From Anisus vortex (Eukaryota; Mollusca; Gastropoda; Planorbidae): a stretch of DNA of 64,000 nucleotides. How positions within the stretch are numbered: the first letter of the stretch is position 1; each line of letters begins with the position of its first letter. The notes beneath the pieces were generated by a model. The model searched no databases, was not told where the DNA came from, and saw only the letters and a list, made by a program, of their open reading frames with translations. Where the stretch lies: the NCBI GenBank assembly GCA_949126835.1, contig OX421494.1, positions 3,727,201 to 3,791,200 on the forward strand. The letters are read 5' to 3'. Position numbers and translations under genes: made by a program. Shown here piece after piece: positions 12,540 through 26,800 of this stretch.

Positions 12540-15500
12540 CCACTGGTCATTGGAGCATGGAACATTCGCACTCTGATGGACAGTGCACAGGCCGACAGGA
12601 TAGAAAGAAGGACGGCCCTCATCGGAAGGGAGCTGGCACGATAAAAACTGGACATTGTAGTTGTAGCCTTGAGCGAAACCCGCCTGCCTGACGGAGTGGT
12701 CGGAGCGCAGACGAACGTTGTGAGGCTGGAGTTGGCTTTGCCGCCCAATCTAGACTAGTAAACATGCTCTCCAGCCTACCTAAGGGAATAAACGATCGAC
12801 TGATGATGCTGAGCTTCCCTTTGCCCAGAAAAAGGCAAGCCACTGTCATTAGTGCATACGCCCCAACAATGACAAATCCAGAAGAAACAAAAGATAAATT
12901 CTACCAAGATCTTGAATCACTGATCTCCAAGATACCTAAATCCGATAAGCTGATCGTCCTTGGTGACTTTAATGCTAGAGTCGGCACTGACCATAAGGCA
13001 TGGGGGGGGGGGAAGTCATCGGCGGAAATGGCGTAGGCAAGTGCAACAGCAATGGACAACTCTTGTTGAGGACATGCGCAGCACATGATCTTCTAATTAC
13101 CAACACCGTGTTCCGACAGCCAAACCGTAACAAAGCAACTTGGATGCACCCTCGATCGTCCTTGGTGACTTTAATGCTAGAGTCGGCACTGACCATAAGG
13201 CATGGGGGGGGGGGGAGTCATCGGCGGAAATGGCCTAGGCAAGTGCAACAGCAATGGACAACTCTTGTTGAGGACATGCGCAGCACATGATCTTCTAATT
13301 ACCAACACCGTGTTCCGACAGCCAAACCGTAACAAAGCAACTTGGCTGCACCCTCGATCCAAGCAGTGGCACTTGATAGACTACGTGATTGTCCGCAAAA
13401 AAAGGATAGACAGGATGTCCGTTCGACCAAAGCCAGGTGCGGTGCTGACTGCTGGACTGATCACAGATTGCTGGTCTCTAAATTTTCCATAAGAGTACAG
13501 CCCTCTAGACGACCTCAGGGCTTTAAGGTCCAAAATCGGCTAAACACTCCTGGATTGAGGCAAGACAGTCTTAAACAAGCGCTCGTGGGTGCCCTGACTA
13601 ACAAACTAGAGCACCTAAGTTTCGAGGACGATATCCAGTCCAGCTGGGCTGCTTTCATACAACTGGTATGCTCCACAGCATCTGAGACAATCGGAACCAC
13701 ATGCAGGAAGCACCAAGACTGGTTTGACGAAAACAGTGAAGAAATCAAGTCTCTACTTGACGAAAAACATCGTCCCCTGTGTGAACATATCAATGATCCC
13801 AAGTCCATGGCAAAGAAAGAAGCCTTATCCAAAGTACGCCGAACTGTTCAGAATCAGCTTCGGAAAATGCAGGATGCATGGCTGAGCCAGAAGGCTGATG
13901 AAATCCAATCTTATGCTGATAGCAAAGACATTTCAAATTTCTACCACTCTCTTAGGGCTGTTTACGGCCCAGTGTCTTCGGGCCCAATTCTCCTTCTGGA
14001 TACAGATGGCAGCACACAGATTACAGAAAAAGAAAAGCTTCTGGCTCGCTGGGCAGGACACTTCAGCTGTGTCCTCAACATGCCCTCTACCATCAGCAAT
14101 GAGGCGATTAATCGACTGCCACAGTTAGCAATCAATGAGGGAATGGCTGACCCTCCATCAGAGCTGGAACCTAAAAAAGCCAATGATCTCCTGTCTAGCG
14201 GCAAAGCTCCTGGAGCTGACTCCATTCCTTCCGAAATATATAAATCAGGTGGACACAAACTGGTTGAAAACTTACGGCCATGTTCTGCAAGATGTGGAAA
14301 CAAAATAAAGACCCACAGAACTTCAAAGATGCAACCATCATCCACCTTTACAAGGGCAATCGGCAAACATGCAACAACCATAGGGGGATATTGCTTCTGT
14401 GCATCGCTGGCAAAATCCTTGCACGGATACTCTTAAACAGACTTACGGCTCATCTTGACCAGGGTCTATTGCCTGAGAGCCAGTGCGGTTTCAGGAAGGT
14501 GAGAGGAACCATTGACATGATCTTCGCTGCCCGCCAAATGCAAGAGAAATGCCAGAAACAACATGTACCTCTCTACGCCACATTTGTAGACCCGACTAAG
14601 GCAGTTAGTCGCAAATTTGGATGCCCAGACACATTCATCGAAACGGTCAAACAACTCCACGACGGCATGCTCGCCAGAGTTCAAGACCAGGGCAGCTTTT
14701 CAGAACCCTTCCAGGTTACAAACGACGTAAAGCAGGGATGTGTCTTAGCCCCTACACTCTTTAGCCTAATGTTCTCAGCCATGCTGTTGGATGCCTTCAA
14801 AGACAGTGATGTAGGGATCAAACTCCGGTACCGGTTTGATGGTAAGCTGTTCAATCTGAGGAGACTGCAGGCATTGAGATGCAGCGCAGTATGGACCTGT
14901 TCTCAGCGGCATGCACAAACTTCGGTTTAACTATTTCAACCAAGAAAACCGAGGTTGTGCACCAGCCTGCTCCTGGATGCGAGCACACTGAACCTTCCAT
15001 CACTGTAAATGGACTAAAGTTAAATAATGTGGACAGGTTCACATACCTCGGCAGTACTCTCTCCCAGTCTTTACCTATATACGATGAAGTAGGCCTAAAT
15101 CTCAGTATAGCCAGAGCCAGTTCCTCCTTTGGAAGACTGTGGTCTAATATCTGGAATCGGAGAAGCATTAAGCTGCAAACCAAACTAAAAGTCTATTCAG
15201 CTGCCGTTCTGCCAATTTTTCTCTACGCATGTGAGACCTGGATCGTGTATAGCCGTCACGTGACTCACGTCAGGAAGCTAAATCACTTCTATTTGAGATG
15301 ATTACGACAGCTGACACGAGTCAGGTGGCAGGACAGGGTCCCAGACGCTGATGTCCCGCACACGGACCGGCATGCCAAGCATGTACACCCAACTGACAAA
15401 AACCCAGCTCAGATGTGCAGGCCATGTTGTGCACATGCCAGAAGTACGACCACCCAAACAAATCTGCTATGGTGAACTAGTCGTAGGAAAGCGATCGCGA

Positions 15501-15868
15501 GGAGGGCAGAAGAAGAGGTATAAAGACACACTGGGAGGCCTCCTTAAAAATCTGGAAATCGACCCTAACAATTGGGAAAGATCGGCTGAAAACCGACCCT
15601 CTTGGCGAAACATGACCGCTAATGGAGCAGCAGCTTATGAGGAAAAAATGCGAAAGGTCGCATCTGCAAAACGTCAACTATAAAGAAAGTCCAGAAAAGA
15701 CAGCCCCGCTACTGCCGGCCAGCAGGCCTCGTAACCATGCCCCCACTGTGGACTGTGGCAAACTTCTTCGGGCAAGAATAGGCCTCACCAGCCATCTCCG
15801 TACCCATAAGCACCTATGACGCTGTAAAGGATGGTCCTCTTCGCAAGCGATGGACAATCATCATCCTT
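12540..15868 (+). mobile_element. APE-type LINE (endonuclease-reverse transcriptase), inactive copy
   Basis: Plus-strand non-LTR retrotransposon read in pieces. The endonuclease begins near 12550 (GAWNIRTLMDSAQADR), then has a gap, then SAYAPTM (12850s) and [11 protein letters not shown] (12958-12990). Reverse transcriptase pieces include GKAPGADSIPSEIYKSGG (~14200), QCGFRKVRGTIDM (~14480), a motif A region YATFVDPTKA (~14575) and VKQGCVLAPTLFSLMFSAML (~14730). The C-terminus ends with GLTSHLRTH (~15780) before a TCATCATCC end. Defects: in-frame stops near 12640 and 12750, a 202 bp tandem duplication (12953-13356), a frame change near 14280, a deletion after DPTKA, and loss of the catalytic FADD segment at about 14868-14880. 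It cannot transpose by itself. Clade not assigned. Confidence 0.92.
12953..13356 (+). repeat. 202 bp tandem duplication inside the LINE endonuclease region
   Basis: The segment starting ATCGTCCTTGGTGACTTTAA occurs at 12953 and again at 13155. Each copy has an 11-12 base G run and the two are otherwise nearly identical. The duplication repeats the LGDFNAR endonuclease motif. The near identity implies it is recent. Confidence 0.9.
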
Positions 15869-17027
15869 CATTACTATAGACTATAGACCTTTAGAAACAT
15901 TTGTAGGCCTATATATATAAATGAAGGCTGTACTAAATTTTATATTTAATAATTATAGTCAGCTACGTACGTTATTTATACGCTACATATGAATGTATGG
16001 CAATTTTATGATAGTCTAAATTCTAAACTGTGATACGTTCGGCTTTTCATAAATAGTCTAAGGCTATAATGTAATGTAAATATATAAGATAAGATAAGAT
16101 AATGTGTTTGAACAGAAATGCTGTTATATGGGCTTAAACTATAATAGTCATTTTGTAAACTAATTATCACATGTGACGTCAGTGCTGTTATATATTAAAA
16201 CTTAATATCCTTATGAGAATAATAAGATAGGCCTATATAATATAGCTATGGGTCTCACAAGACGTACCGGCTAATTTTAATGGACAAAACGTAGCCTATA
16301 ATATAATGTTTCAGAAGATGCATGATAATTTTTAACGTAGAAACGTTAATATAGGCTACATAGGCTAACTCTCACATTGATAGGCCAAACTTTTGCAAAA
16401 AACTACATATATATTTACCCCCCCCCCCCCCCCCCCACACACACCTAAATTCACCCCTCCTACTTTAAGCCTCCTGCACCTCCACCCAAACCTATTTCAA
16501 TCCTTCCTGACTACGCAACTGACAAGCGTTGATGGCTGCAGTCTAATTTTGTCGAGAGTAGGCCTATAGTTGTTTGTGTAGAGGTTGTGAACTCTTGTCA
16601 GAGAAGGAATTTTAAACTCTGGCTGACAAATATATATTTTTAGCGACCTAAATCAATATTGTAACTTGAAAACTATAGACATGTAGTAGGCCTAGATCTA
16701 GATCTATAGTTTAATTTATCTATATTCTATTGTTGTTGTTTTTTTAAACGCAATAATTTGTTTAAAAAGTCCACTTTTTAAAAATAATTATTAATGTCTA
16801 TAGGAGACCTATAATACAAATCGAATAGCATAATATATATAGTCTTTTTTATCAAAAGTATTTTTTCATATATTGACTCCATTTTACTATAGGCCTATAA
16901 ATAACTAGGCCTACTCGAAGTTTAACTTGAACACCAATATAGAAAATATTTAGGCTAATTATTTAAGTTTTGGACCGCAGTCCAATATATTTTTCTGTGT
17001 ATAAGTATATTATATGAGACCCACTCC
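15869..17027. other. Intergenic, no gene seen; poly-C/CA tract
   Basis: AT-rich spacer with at least five TAGGCCTA palindromes, a short TAAGATAAGATAAG tail remnant at 16084-16102 (a retroposon tail without a body) and a run of about 18 C followed by ACACAC near 16418-16443. No coding sequence is supported. Confidence 0.6.
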
Positions 17028-17405
17028 AAGTATTCTAGTCTTGCATTTTTATTAGTGTTTTAATATGATGTTAAGTTACTCAGCATGGTTTGTTCAGGCA
17101 ACCCAATCCATGCCCGGATGCCATCTTATGATCTTATCTTATACATTGCAGTCGCTCTATAAAGAAGATTATTGCGTCCTACGCTCATCCGTGGTCCGAG
17201 TCTAGTCTTGCATTTTTATTAATGTTTTAAATGATGTTAGGTTACTGGTTTTCCTGGTTTGTTCAGGCAACCCATTCCATGCCTGAATGCCACTCGGGAA
17301 GAAAGAGTACTTGTATGCATTTGTTCTCGCATAAGGAAAGTGTTCTAGCCCTTATGTTTATCTGAGCATTGCAACATGTTTCTATTTTATTTCTAAATTA
17401 GAGTT
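17028..17405 (-). mobile_element. Two LINE family A 3' ends in tandem (minus strand)
   Basis: 17127-17405 is a minus-strand copy with the hairpin and tail (TTATCTTATAC at ~17135). It runs into decayed coding sequence corresponding to the WNGLPEQ region. 17028-17126 repeats the coding part only, so a second, 3'-truncated copy is joined to it. They lie upstream of the hnRNP gene. Confidence 0.75.
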
Positions 17406-17826
17406 GCCTATATATGTAGCCTTTTATTACTACTTTATTCGTTTCACCCGTCCGTCCTCTAATGTTTCTAGGTTTAGGGGGCGAAACTGGCTCCATCGCG
17501 CTTTGAGACATGGCCGTCAAAAAATCTGGCTAATGAAATCAAGATTCTTTAGTAGTGATGTCATCGTGAAAGTAAATTTTCTTATTCAGAAATAAAGTTT
17601 GACTGTGTAAACCTTTTTCTCGATTTTTTTTTAAAGAAAGAAAAAATAATAGCTTAACTTTTCTATTTCAGTCAGTATTTTCCTTAATTTTTTTAAGACC
17701 TCGTGAGATTGCGAGAATCTGTTTTACATAATCACGTGACCTCTTTCTTTCAGGAAGAGGCTTGGCGTTTGTGCTCGTGGGACTTATGTGTGTGTAAAAT
17801 AGATTAATTTTTTCGTTATTCGTAAA

Positions 17827-20800
17827 ATGGCCGATGAAATGCAACAAGATGAAGTATATGAACAAACAGAAGAACAGAATGGAAACGCAGAAGTTAACGC
17901 CAATGCTGATGAGATGTCAGACAGCCAACAAATGTTAGTTGACGAAGACGATGATGGTGAAGATGACAGGTGAGATTTTTTCCCCCCTAAAAAGCGTGTC
18001 TACTTATTAGGCCTATCGAAAACGAGGCCGTCTAGGATAGCGTTTACTCCATGTTGTAAATATTATCAGATATCCCCCAAAATAACCACCTGAAGTATAA
18101 ATACTTTTTTTTTTCAATATGCCCCACCAATCCTGTAATACATAAAACCATTTCATATGTTTATCGCCGGTTAAGCGGCGAAGCCGTTGACGAACGAGTA
18201 TAAACATTTAGCCATGCCATGCAAACCAATGATTCACCAATGTCCAGTCAATATTCAATAGACGTTCAGACGAGTGCCGTTGTTCTCTTGTTCTCGTCTA
18301 AAAAAAATCTTCTCATTGTTTGTTTTAATATCGTGTTTACCTGAACAAACCAGGAAAACCAATAACCTAACATCATTTAAAACATTAATAAAAATGCAAG
18401 ACTAGATTAGATTCGGACCACGGATGAGCGTAGGACGCAATAATCTTCTTTATAGAAGGAGCGTCTGTAATGTATAAGATAAGAATGCATTCCGTAACTC
18501 CAGCTACCGGTGCTTAAATTGATTAGGCTATATAAGCAGGCAGATATAACTATTTTCAAGTTTGCTTTCTTGTTTCTAATACAATTAACTCATTTGAATC
18601 CCTTCCCGTACCGACCTAGTTACTTGCCTGTATGCATACCTTCAGTACTGGACATTATTTTACTAATTAGGCCTACTCTCTACCGTCCAGACTTATTTTA
18701 GAATGGCAGAGACAACGATAGGCTTCCAAAATATTTTTACAACTTTTTTTGTTGGTAAAGAGTGATATAGGCTAATATTGAGAGTAAATTGCTTGAAACA
18801 TAATAATCATTTAATAATGATAATATTATAACTATATAAGTTATAAGAATAATCAAATTCTTAAAATAATTAGATCTAGAGTCTAGATCTAGATTTATTC
18901 GTAATATTAATTCATAAGAAAACGTTTCTCCAAAAAATAGATCCATTGTAGCAGAAGGTAAATAAATAACTATCAGCCATTAAAACAATAAAAAAAATTA
19001 CACTTAGTAATTGAAATAGGTCAAAAGAAAATCTGTATTTGAAGGTTTCATTTATTGGCAAAAGAAAATAATTGCTCAAACCCAAAAAAAACTTTCACAC
19101 CTCTAGCCATTGGATATAGGCATAGGACGTACTCTCTAAATGTCCTTTGCCTATATGTAGTGCAATCTACCATTTTGACCATTCAGAATTCAGCCTCAAC
19201 AATAGAGTCATCAATCATACAACTTTTGGTTGGTGTTTATTACGCTATGGATTTTCATCATTTGCTGTAGGCCTATATTAGATACATTTGTACCCCAGTA
19301 GGTCTAGACCTGTACATCTTTCATGTTACAGACCATGACCCTGTACCAAACAAGAGAGACAGAACTAAATTAATCTGTCCCCTGTACAAAATAAAAGCCA
19401 CATTGCGCGTTCCACAATACTTAAATGCAAACTTTAAACAAATTTATTCTCCATTTAACTAGCTGGGAAAGTTCAGTGTTCTTAGAAGAAATGTTTTGTT
19501 TTGTTTTAGAAAAATCTCTTCTTTGAATGCCATACTCTAAGCATGTGGTATGCTACACTTGCCACCTTCGTTCATAGTGTTAGTATTCCCGTTATTGAGA
19601 ACAAGTTACTGGTTGATTTACTTTCATGGTTTGCACTGTAGGCCTACACCAATGTTCTGTCTGATAGCTGATGTCTATTCAAATGTCCTGATGCGAAAAA
19701 ATGTTTTGTGTTAAAATATTGCAGCAAAAAAGTAAAAAAAAATGGATTGACTTTTTTAATAGAGCCATTTTTTTAATATTAGGATCTAATCATATTATGT
19801 GTTTTTGAATACTTCCAACTTTCTTTTTTTTTTTAGATCTATTTCTGATTCTTTTATATTTTCATAAGACGGTATCGACTTTGACTCGTCTTTCAAATTT
19901 AAGGTGTTTTTACTTATAAATAAAAATATTTATAACTCATTTTCATTAAAGACATAGTGATTTTGAAAACAACCTGCTAAAAACACTAGGCCTACTGATG
20001 CAATGCTATTAATGATAATGTCATATAGAATTGACAAAAACAATCATTAATTATGCCTACGCCACTCTAGCAGCCTATTCATTTTTGTTCGTCTTTCCGA
20101 CTTACTGTCTAATTACGGCGAATCGCACAATTACAATTTATAAAAACAATTTTGCATGACATCAAAGAAAATTTTCTTGGAGCGCTGCCGATTTTTAGCT
20201 CTAGGCCTATATATCTCTGTAGCATACTCATTAACGCTCATTTAATTATCTTTTAATTATCTACTTACTACGGGAAATAGAAAATAGGATTTGGGGGAAA
20301 TATTTTTTTTTGCTAAAATAAATAACCACGGAAAATATTTAAAAAATGCTTAGACCTAGACTAGTACTCAATATATAATTACTAGTACTATATACTACTA
20401 GGCTAAATAGCCTTTATTACTTTATTCAGCTTAACTATTTTCTTAAAGTTAAATACACAGGCTGCTATTAATTTAAAATAATTACATTAATAACAAACAA
20501 AACTAGTTTTTTGGGTTGAATTGTAATTTTTGACACCCCCCACCCCAGATTTTTTTTGTCTGTTGGCAGGTCACATGTATTATTATATTAACAACTTGTT
20601 TTAGCATCAAAACATATATCAAGTAAAGACTTTTTATCCAAAGCAAACTGATACCAGGTTCCACTGCCCTTTTTCTAACATGCATCTCTGTTAATCTTAT
20701 AGTTGTATACAATTTATAAATATACTAATAGAGTAAGTTACGGGTAGCAAGCACATTTAGGCTAAAAATAGCACCTTTTTGGGCTTTTTGGATCTTGTTT

Positions 20801-23800
20801 CTAAACCATTCTACAGAGAGTTAAAAAGGAAAGTACCAAAAGTGTTGGACGACATGGCTACTTACATAACCATATATTATTGTATTACTATGCAGAGTTA
20901 AAGAGTGTAGAGTACATTCTCAGAAGACTCGCTACCTCCTAGCGAACACTTTTTTTTTTCTTTTTTTATTTCAAAGAGAACACTTTGACTTTATAGCAAA
21001 CATTTTAAACAAACAAACCTAAGACTTGAAAAGCAGCACATTTGTAAAATGAAATCCTTATGCAATAACCTTTTTGCAGCGATTGGTATAGACATAGATA
21101 CATAGATCTAAATATTATATCAATAAAAAAACAACAAGGAAACGAGTATCAAACAACTAGATGTCGACACCCTTTTAATCACTAAATAGTCCGCCCCGGT
21201 GAACCAAATGGAGGAAGGAACTTGACAAAGAAGCACTTTCATCATCATACTGAAGCTAGTTTTTGCAGTAGACAGGAAAATAGAAACACAGCGAATGTTT
21301 TAGTGAAGGTGGTGTTCATGAGGGGTTCATTTACTCTATATAGGGCACAGTGGCAGTATGCTCAGATTGCTATACCAAAGGTCCTAAGTTTAAATCCAGG
21401 TGAAGGCTAGGGAGTTTTTTTCCTGAGTCTGGAGAATATCCACAAGACAATCCAGCTTTTATGAGAACCTGACAATATTTGGAAATGTGTATAAGTGCTG
21501 GATACACAATCTCCCATTATGCTGTGACCATTGACAAGATCTAAATACCAGGATCAGCAAAGCTTGAAAATTTATTTTGTTCTTTTCCACCTAATTTCTC
21601 ATCTATATAAAACCAAAGGAGCGTTTTTTTGACAATGAAAGATTCCCTGGTCACTGAAGATAGTAATTCTCACTAAGCAAAGTTTCCAGTAAACTTTTAT
21701 TTCCATGACATTGTACCTTCTTAATATGGTTACAAACTTTGTGTTTCTTATTCTTAAGCACTTTCCAATTATAATAGTTTAGTTTTCACTAATATGAGAA
21801 ATGCTTAAAGAAAAAAAAATTGAATTAACAGCAAGATTTCAATAGAAACTTAAATGATAATTTTCTTGCATTTCCAATTCATAGTCCATCAATTTGAACT
21901 AATAATTTATTTTCTTCAACTCATCAGAAAAGTTTTTGTTGGTGGACTGAGCTGGGAAACAACAACAAGTAAGTTATGCCTGATCAGTAAATAATGATTC
22001 AATTTGCAAACATTTTTGTTTTCTTTATTTGACAACAAAATTTTATTTCTTCAACAGAAGATCTCAGGGAATATTTTGAAAAGTTTGGTGAGGTCACAAA
22101 TTGTACACTAAAAACAGATTTAGAAACAAGAAAATCTAGAGGGTTTGGTTTTGTTGTTTTTGCTGCCACAGAATCAGTTGATAAGGTAGGTAACTTAAGG
22201 TTTCTTTAATATGGTATAGCTAAGCTTTATCATTCTATCAGATTTTACAAAATGTTAAAAAGTCTAATTTTAGATATAATTTTATGAATTCTAAACTTCA
22301 GGTTTTAGCAGAAAAAGAACACAAATTACACGGCAGGACAATAGACCCCAAAAGAGCAAACCCTAGACCAGTCAACAAAAAGGTGTTTGTTGGAAGGCTA
22401 GATCCCGCAATCACAGAAGATGAAGTTAAAGCTTATTTTGAAACATTTGGCCCAGTGAGTATTTGATTTTAAATAGTGAGAATGTTGCATTCATTTGTTT
22501 TCATAACACTCTAATAGACTTTAGTTCATGCACAGTAAGGATTCAATTTGTCTTACTTTCTCAGGTAGAGAAACTTGAGCTTCCTTTTGATAAAACAAAG
22601 GAACAGAGGAGGGCATTTTGTTTTGTTGAATTTAAAAAATTGGCTGCCATGAAAAAATGTTTAGAACAGACAAATCATAAAATTGGAACACAAGAGGTGA
22701 GATGTTTAACATGTATATTAGTTGGTAATTAAATAAATGCTGCAATTATTTTTTAAAATATTTGATCCAGTAATGATAATTATAATTTTAAAAAAGCTCA
22801 ATTGAATAATTTACATAAGGGCAATATATTAAAAGGATTCTGAAAGCCTGAATTAACAAGATTTAATTTTAAATCCGCCCTAATTCAAGTCAACTGCTGT
22901 CAAGATTTTTAATGTCTCATTCATGGTAATTTCACAATTTAAATTGCCCATTTAATTCTTGGGAAGTTAAAAGAAAGGCAGCATGATAAAAAAAAATGAG
23001 CTTGTTTCACCTGTGTATATTATACAACTGAGACTGAAGCTGATTTTGTTCCACTTTCCTGCAGGAGACGGAATTGATGGAACAAAGGAGCACGGAGTGA
23101 TGTGGGCCGTGAGGTACCATAAACTCTAAGTTGATCTAATGCTCATCATAATGATAAATGTAAACAATAATAATTCAAGAATTTTTGAAAAATCAAAATA
23201 AAGTTTACATTTATCCTTTGCAAATTTAAAATTAAATTTCTGTAATGCTAACTATAAAATTGAATATTGCATTTTTTTTCTCTCACTGCTTAACAGGTGC
23301 CAATTTTATTTTTCTCTTTCATTTTTTATATTGATGGAATCCAAGATAATTGACAAGATTTTACAGATTTAATTATAAATTTAAACTTCTCCATTTATTT
23401 TGCAAGCTTAAACTTACTTAGGCTGAAAAGTGCTACTAGATTTTGGACAGGCTACATTTGGTTCTTCAATTATTGTAGACATTTGTTGGTTCTTTGGTTT
23501 CAATTTTATAAGCTTCAAATTTTTTTTGTTTTTGAAATAAATACTTTTTTCAGGTTTTTGCTTAAATTTCAGTGATTAATTTCTTTGAGACTGTAAAGGC
23601 CTGAGACATTCCAGTTTATTATTTCTAGTACTTTGCTGGGTTTTTATTTTTGTGTTAAATAAATTGTAGTCCTAGCTCTTGCATGTTAAAATAAATGTTA
23701 ACGTATAAGACAATGCAAACTGAGTTATATTTTGATTAGAAATTCCTATATTAAATGCCATTTCAGACCAATCTTAAATGTACTAAGTTGAATAATTAAA

Positions 23801-26800
23801 ATTTGTTCAGTTTGCAAGGTTTTATTATTGTTTCTTTTTTTTCAAGGACCAACATAAAATAATTGAAAATGACAATTTCTTATGCCTGTCTTCAATCTCT
23901 TGGCACTTTGAAATGTGTTGGTTTTTCTATGATTTAAAGCATAGTTTCTTCTCAAATAGGTGGAAGTGAAAAAAGCAACTCCTCCTGGAGGTGCTGCTGC
24001 TGCTGTCAGAGGTGGTCCTAGGGGGAGAGGCTTTGGGCCAGTAGGGCGAGGTGGACGTGGTGGAAGAGGTAAGAGTAACGCTTCAAAAGTTTTAGTGAAC
24101 ATTAACAATATGTCTTAAATAATTGAAGAAAAACAAAAATCATTTATTGGTGTACATTTGTTTGCAGGTGGCTTCCCTGGTGGTTATGGATACAATCAAG
24201 GCTATGGATATGGGAGTTATGGGGCCTATCCTGGATACGATCAGGGATATGGATATGGCGGCTACGGAGGTGATTATGGCTATGGCAGTGGATATGGAGG
24301 TTATGGTGGATGGAATAATGGAGGTTATGACCAAAGCTACGGATATGGATATGGTGGTAAGTGATTGTGTTAAAGTAGCTTACAGTAAATTATTTCTTTT
24401 CCATTTCTTGTAGATGTTTGTAGAAATTATGTAATTACAATAACAAATGTTAAACAAAATTTTTTTTATGACATTTTTTTTTCTGTTAAAAAAAACATTG
24501 TTCATAAATGAAATAAACATTTATTATAGTTAAATTAAATTATTTTTTTTTTGAAATAAAATACTTGTAATTCTTAGAGATTTTTTTTTTTATATAATTT
24601 TTTTTTACTGTTTGATTCTTTATTGTGCAAAGCTGGAGACAGGTGCATATTTAAGTTTTATTGCTAGTGTTGGTTTTTTTTTCTTATATTTTTGCATTTG
24701 GCTTTAGTTCAATTATTGCTATTATGACTGATCTATTTATTAAAGAATTAAATGATAGCATACATTTTTTTTTCTTTAATTGTAATGTATTCTTTTTTTT
24801 AGTATTCCATTTACAAACACAAAAATATTGTATTATTTGTAAAGATTGTATTGCAGGATTTTAAATAGTCTAATATAACATTTAATTATAAAATAAAGAT
24901 TATTCTCTTAAGGAATTTACCAGGCTTAAATATTATATTTATTCATGAACGTTTTCAAATTAAAAATAGTATTTTGGCAATGACCAATTTTAAAATGACA
25001 TGAAATCAATGGTTTAAAAATAACATTTAATCGTGAAAGTTTTTTAATTAACCCTTTGCTTCTTGAGCCCTTGCTCAGCCACAGACTTATTTATAGTCCC
25101 TTTAAAAATGGGACAATTTACAACTTACCTTTGTACACATTTACAAAATTTACACAGCAAAACCTATCAAATCATTAAGAGTAAAGTTTGGAGAAAAGGA
25201 CAAATTGGGATACAATTTAAGTGACACAACAAACATTTTTTTTGAAGTGGTAGCGAAAGAAGTTTGCATAATATAGGAAACTCGTTTACATTGGCAGTCT
25301 AATTTGCACAAATTACCCCCATAAACAGTCTCATGTGCCCTCTAATTAGTTTATTGAAGGAGCAGTAGTGGCAAGCACCATTATTTGTTTTACCTTTGGT
25401 TCATCAATTAGTTAAGCATTTCCTACTCCTTTGGAGCATAGTTGACTTAATGATTATCTCTTTGGACTAATATTGCCGTACAGTACATATGTGCTGAGAA
25501 TCTCCATCACTCCATCTAGTTTGTCCACACTGCCCAAATATTTATTATAAACATCCACAACAGTAGGAATGATACCAATCTTAGAGCATGACAGTTTCTG
25601 AGACAGTATTTGTACTCATCAGTGTAAGGTACCATTTCCCCACTTTTCTTGTCTTTATTAAAAATATTTTTAAACATGGAGTGTTTTTAATCCACTAACA
25701 ACTTTCTTCTTTTAGACTTTATTGTAAAACAACATGAATATGCCAAAAAAATAGGCTATTTATTATCTGCTCCAAGGCTTGTCCTCTGTACTTACAATGA
25801 ATATATTTTAAATTCTTGACGGTATCCAGTTGATAAATCTGCTGTATGCAAAACCATAAAGCTTTAGGGGTTTGATAATGTCTCAATAAAATGCTTTTAA
25901 AAGGCTGAGTTAGATTTGGTCAAATCTTTAGGTGACCAGACTTCGTCAAGTGACTCATGGCCTTCTAGGCATTAGGGTGGATTTTGGGGGATTTTATGTG
26001 ACATACCCAGACTGTTCATACAAGATGCCACCACTTCTGGCATAACATGAATACCCAAAAAAAAAAAAAACTAGTAAACATTTTATTTCTGCCTTTCATG
26101 ATGTGTCACCACCTGTAATGTTGTTGTACTGGTAAACATGTACAACATTGTTAGACTCATTTTCACTATCCTTGCCCCTTAATTAAATTCAAATTATTTC
26201 CATCATAATCATAGCATTTAGCATCTCTACAGTCTTAAAACATCCATTAGCAACGAATCCAGGGAACAATTTTTTTATGTAAAAAAAAACTTATTTATCG
26301 CTCAAATTATGACTTGGCTGTGAGACAAACCAAAAATTGGTGTATTTCAAATTTCATAGACTTGAAGGGTCTGTCAGTAGCTGCACCTAAAGGAGCAAAG
26401 GGTTAAAGATTTTATTTTGGGTTCAAGTGGAATTGATATTGCATTAAATCCTGAAAGTCTTCTATATTGTATTATCAGAATTAACTTTTACACTTCATCA
26501 TGACTTTCTTTTTCTCAGGATTTAGTACTTTTAGAAAAAGCTTGTAGAGTAACTAAGCTAACTTTTAGAAACAATTGTTTCTGAAGTTACTTTTTCAACA
26601 AACATGGTTTTCCTGGTTCCCCTTTTGACAACCTGATTCTATGTATTGTGTCTTTTTAACTGCAATTGTAACAGTTTTGTTTATAATTTTAAAGGTTATG
26701 ATGATTGGGGCTATGGACAGGGAGGAGGTGAGTGAATCAACCTTGCTCGTATTGATCATCACTCCATCCTGCACATGGGAATGCTTATATGTCCTTTAAT

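Noticed and set aside
13515..14381. Minus-strand open frames across the LINE
   Set aside because: They are antisense shadows of the reverse transcriptase coding region.
24123..24413. Met/Asp-rich frame overlapping hnRNP exon 7
   Set aside because: It is a shifted reading of the Gly/Tyr-rich exon; the true frame gives GYGYNQG-type repeats.
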